DNA from: Candidatus Poribacteria bacterium
Lineage (GTDB): Bacteria > Poribacteria > WGA-4E > WGA-3G
Length of the DNA stretch: 6,732 nucleotides
Assembly (NCBI GenBank): GCA_028818995.1
Contig: JAPPMR010000848.1
Span: forward strand, 1 to 6,732
Direction of reading: 5' to 3'
The notes under the pieces were generated by a model. It saw only the letters and a program-made list of their open reading frames with translations. It was not told where the DNA came from and did not search any database. The translations under genes were made by a program, and so were the position numbers. This document shows positions 5,989 through 6,732 of the stretch, one piece after another (position 1 is the first letter of the stretch; each line of letters begins with the position of its first letter).

Positions 5989-6622
5989 ATGATGTATATC
6001 AAAAGATTTGCGTGTTTAATTTTGCCTTGTTTTATCTTGGCATCTTTTTATTTTCCTGAAGTTCTGGCACAAGATATAATTGTCGAGGATATAGAAGTCA
6101 TTGATCTCAAATCGAGAAGTGTTGTCGGCAAGTACGTTGTGGGCGAGGAGGGCCTTGAATTAGGTAGTGTCTATCTCATTGACAGGGATTATTTTGTTAA
6201 GGATATGTCAGAAGAGTTCGAAGGCAGAAGAGTTCGAAGGCGCAACGTTTATCATGACAGCAATGGAGGATGAACGTTCTAAAGGTGCTGATTTCATCAC
6301 ATTTAGAGTTAAAGTCCCTATAGTCGTTTGGCTGGCTACTGACAAAAGATGGGGAAATCCGCCAAAATGGGCCTCAGACGGTAATGGATGGAAAGAGCAG
6401 CCTGATTATTTGGTCCAAACCAATGAGGAGGATACAGATATTTTCGTCCTTCTGAACAAGGAGTTTTCCGCAGGTGACATATCTCTCGGTGGTAATAACG
6501 ATGCACCTGCAAACTTGGCTCCGATGTACTGGGTGTTCCTAACGCGTGGGGTCGAAGGGGCTGCTGTGGAGGCAACGGACAAACTCACGACGACATGGGG
6601 CAAATTAAAGAGCAATCGCTAA
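5989..6622 (+). pseudogene. Small secreted protein gene broken by a 16-bp tandem duplication
   Basis: Two overlapping frames are one gene. From the ATG at 5989 the protein has a clear Sec signal peptide (MMYIKRFACLILPCFILASF, then YFPEVLA, cleavage before Q28). This start is preferred over 5953 because AAGGGGAAG lies just upstream. The frame runs to EEFEG (75-79), then shifts and stops at 6273 after 94 residues. The continuation (ATFIMTAMEDERSKG...) is in the next frame to the TAA at 6622. Removing one copy of the 16-bp duplication at 6209-6241 gives a continuous 205-residue protein. From memory, its pattern (VYLIDRDY, then TFIMTAMEDE, VVWLATDKRW, FSAGDISLGGN, MYWVF) resembles a beta-rich domain found at the ends of secreted polysaccharide-degrading and adhesin-like proteins, with aromatic and GGN positions kept. 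Role unknown; a small surface or carbohydrate-related protein is a guess. A strong terminator follows. Confidence 0.8.
6209..6241 (+). repeat. 16-bp tandem duplication causing a frameshift
   Basis: AGAAGAGTTCGAAGGC occurs at 6210-6225 and immediately again at 6226-6241. The shared preceding C makes the repeated stretch 17 nt at a period of 16. Since 16 is not a multiple of 3, the second copy shifts the frame by one. Both copies encode EEFEG in the respective correct frames, which places the event exactly. Confidence 0.95.
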
Positions 6623-6678
6623 AGAAAATGACTTTCAGCTACTTCTTCAGTACCAGCACACTAAAGAGTCTAAAGAGC

Positions 6679-6708
6679 AAAGCCAGCCATCTCGGCTGGC
6701 TTTTTATT
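6679..6708 (+). terminator. Strong rho-independent terminator
   Basis: AGCCAGCC (6681-6688) and GGCTGGCT (6694-6701) form a perfect 8-bp GC-rich stem with a 5-nt loop, followed by a run of five T's (6701-6705) and ATT. It lies 58 nt after the TAA of the secreted-protein gene. The A's before the stem would pair with the T-run, so it may act in both directions. Confidence 0.9.
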
Positions 6709-6732
6709 GGAAGGTATTGCCTAACTAATGAT

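Noticed and set aside
6167..6622. Second frame of the secreted-protein region as an independent gene
   Set aside because: Its first 20 or so codons are out-of-frame translation of the upstream part, and its start has no ribosome site. The 16-bp duplication explains why the gene appears as two frames.

Overview
The window reads as ordinary chromosomal DNA of a moderately AT-rich, Gram-negative-type bacterium (two lipoproteins with lipoboxes, one Sec signal peptide). Short, imperfect, GC-rich palindromes sit in the intergenic gaps (1364-1392, 5718-5734, 5875-5890, 5909-5929). Together with the gene mix (short-chain dehydrogenase, mandelate racemase/muconate lactonizing enzyme, HEAT-repeat lipoproteins), these suggest an uncultured lineage of the Candidatus Poribacteria kind. 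That assignment comes from memory of how such genomes look, not from a search.

Layout. (1) On the minus strand, positions 1-1222 hold a two-gene operon: a DUF2064/CofC-like nucleotidyltransferase-fold gene (512-1222) followed by an SDR oxidoreductase that runs off the left edge (1-512). Stop and start share one base (TAATG). (2) A 496-bp divergent intergenic region (1223-1718) holds candidate promoters on both strands and one palindrome. (3) On the plus strand lie two paralogous lipoprotein genes (1719-2924 and 3222-4442). Each encodes a lipobox, a TPR-like segment and HEAT-like repeats. A hairpin terminator and then a strong sigma-70-type promoter lie between them, so they are probably separate transcription units. 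(4) An enolase-superfamily gene with a complete mandelate-racemase-type catalytic set (4549-5712) follows. (5) A degraded stretch (5713-5952) carries a 15-codon stub of mnmA, including the ATP-binding P-loop motif, set among palindromes. (6) A gene for a small secreted protein (5989-6622) is broken by a precise 16-bp tandem duplication. A strong terminator (6679-6708) closes it.

The genes do not form an evident pathway. The clearest linked pairs are the coupled minus-strand operon and the duplicated lipoproteins. I see no CRISPR array, RNA gene, transposase or recognisable defence or mobile system. The observations most worth following are the duplication-driven frameshift at 6209-6241, the orphan mnmA start at 5754, and the diverged HEAT lipoprotein pair.
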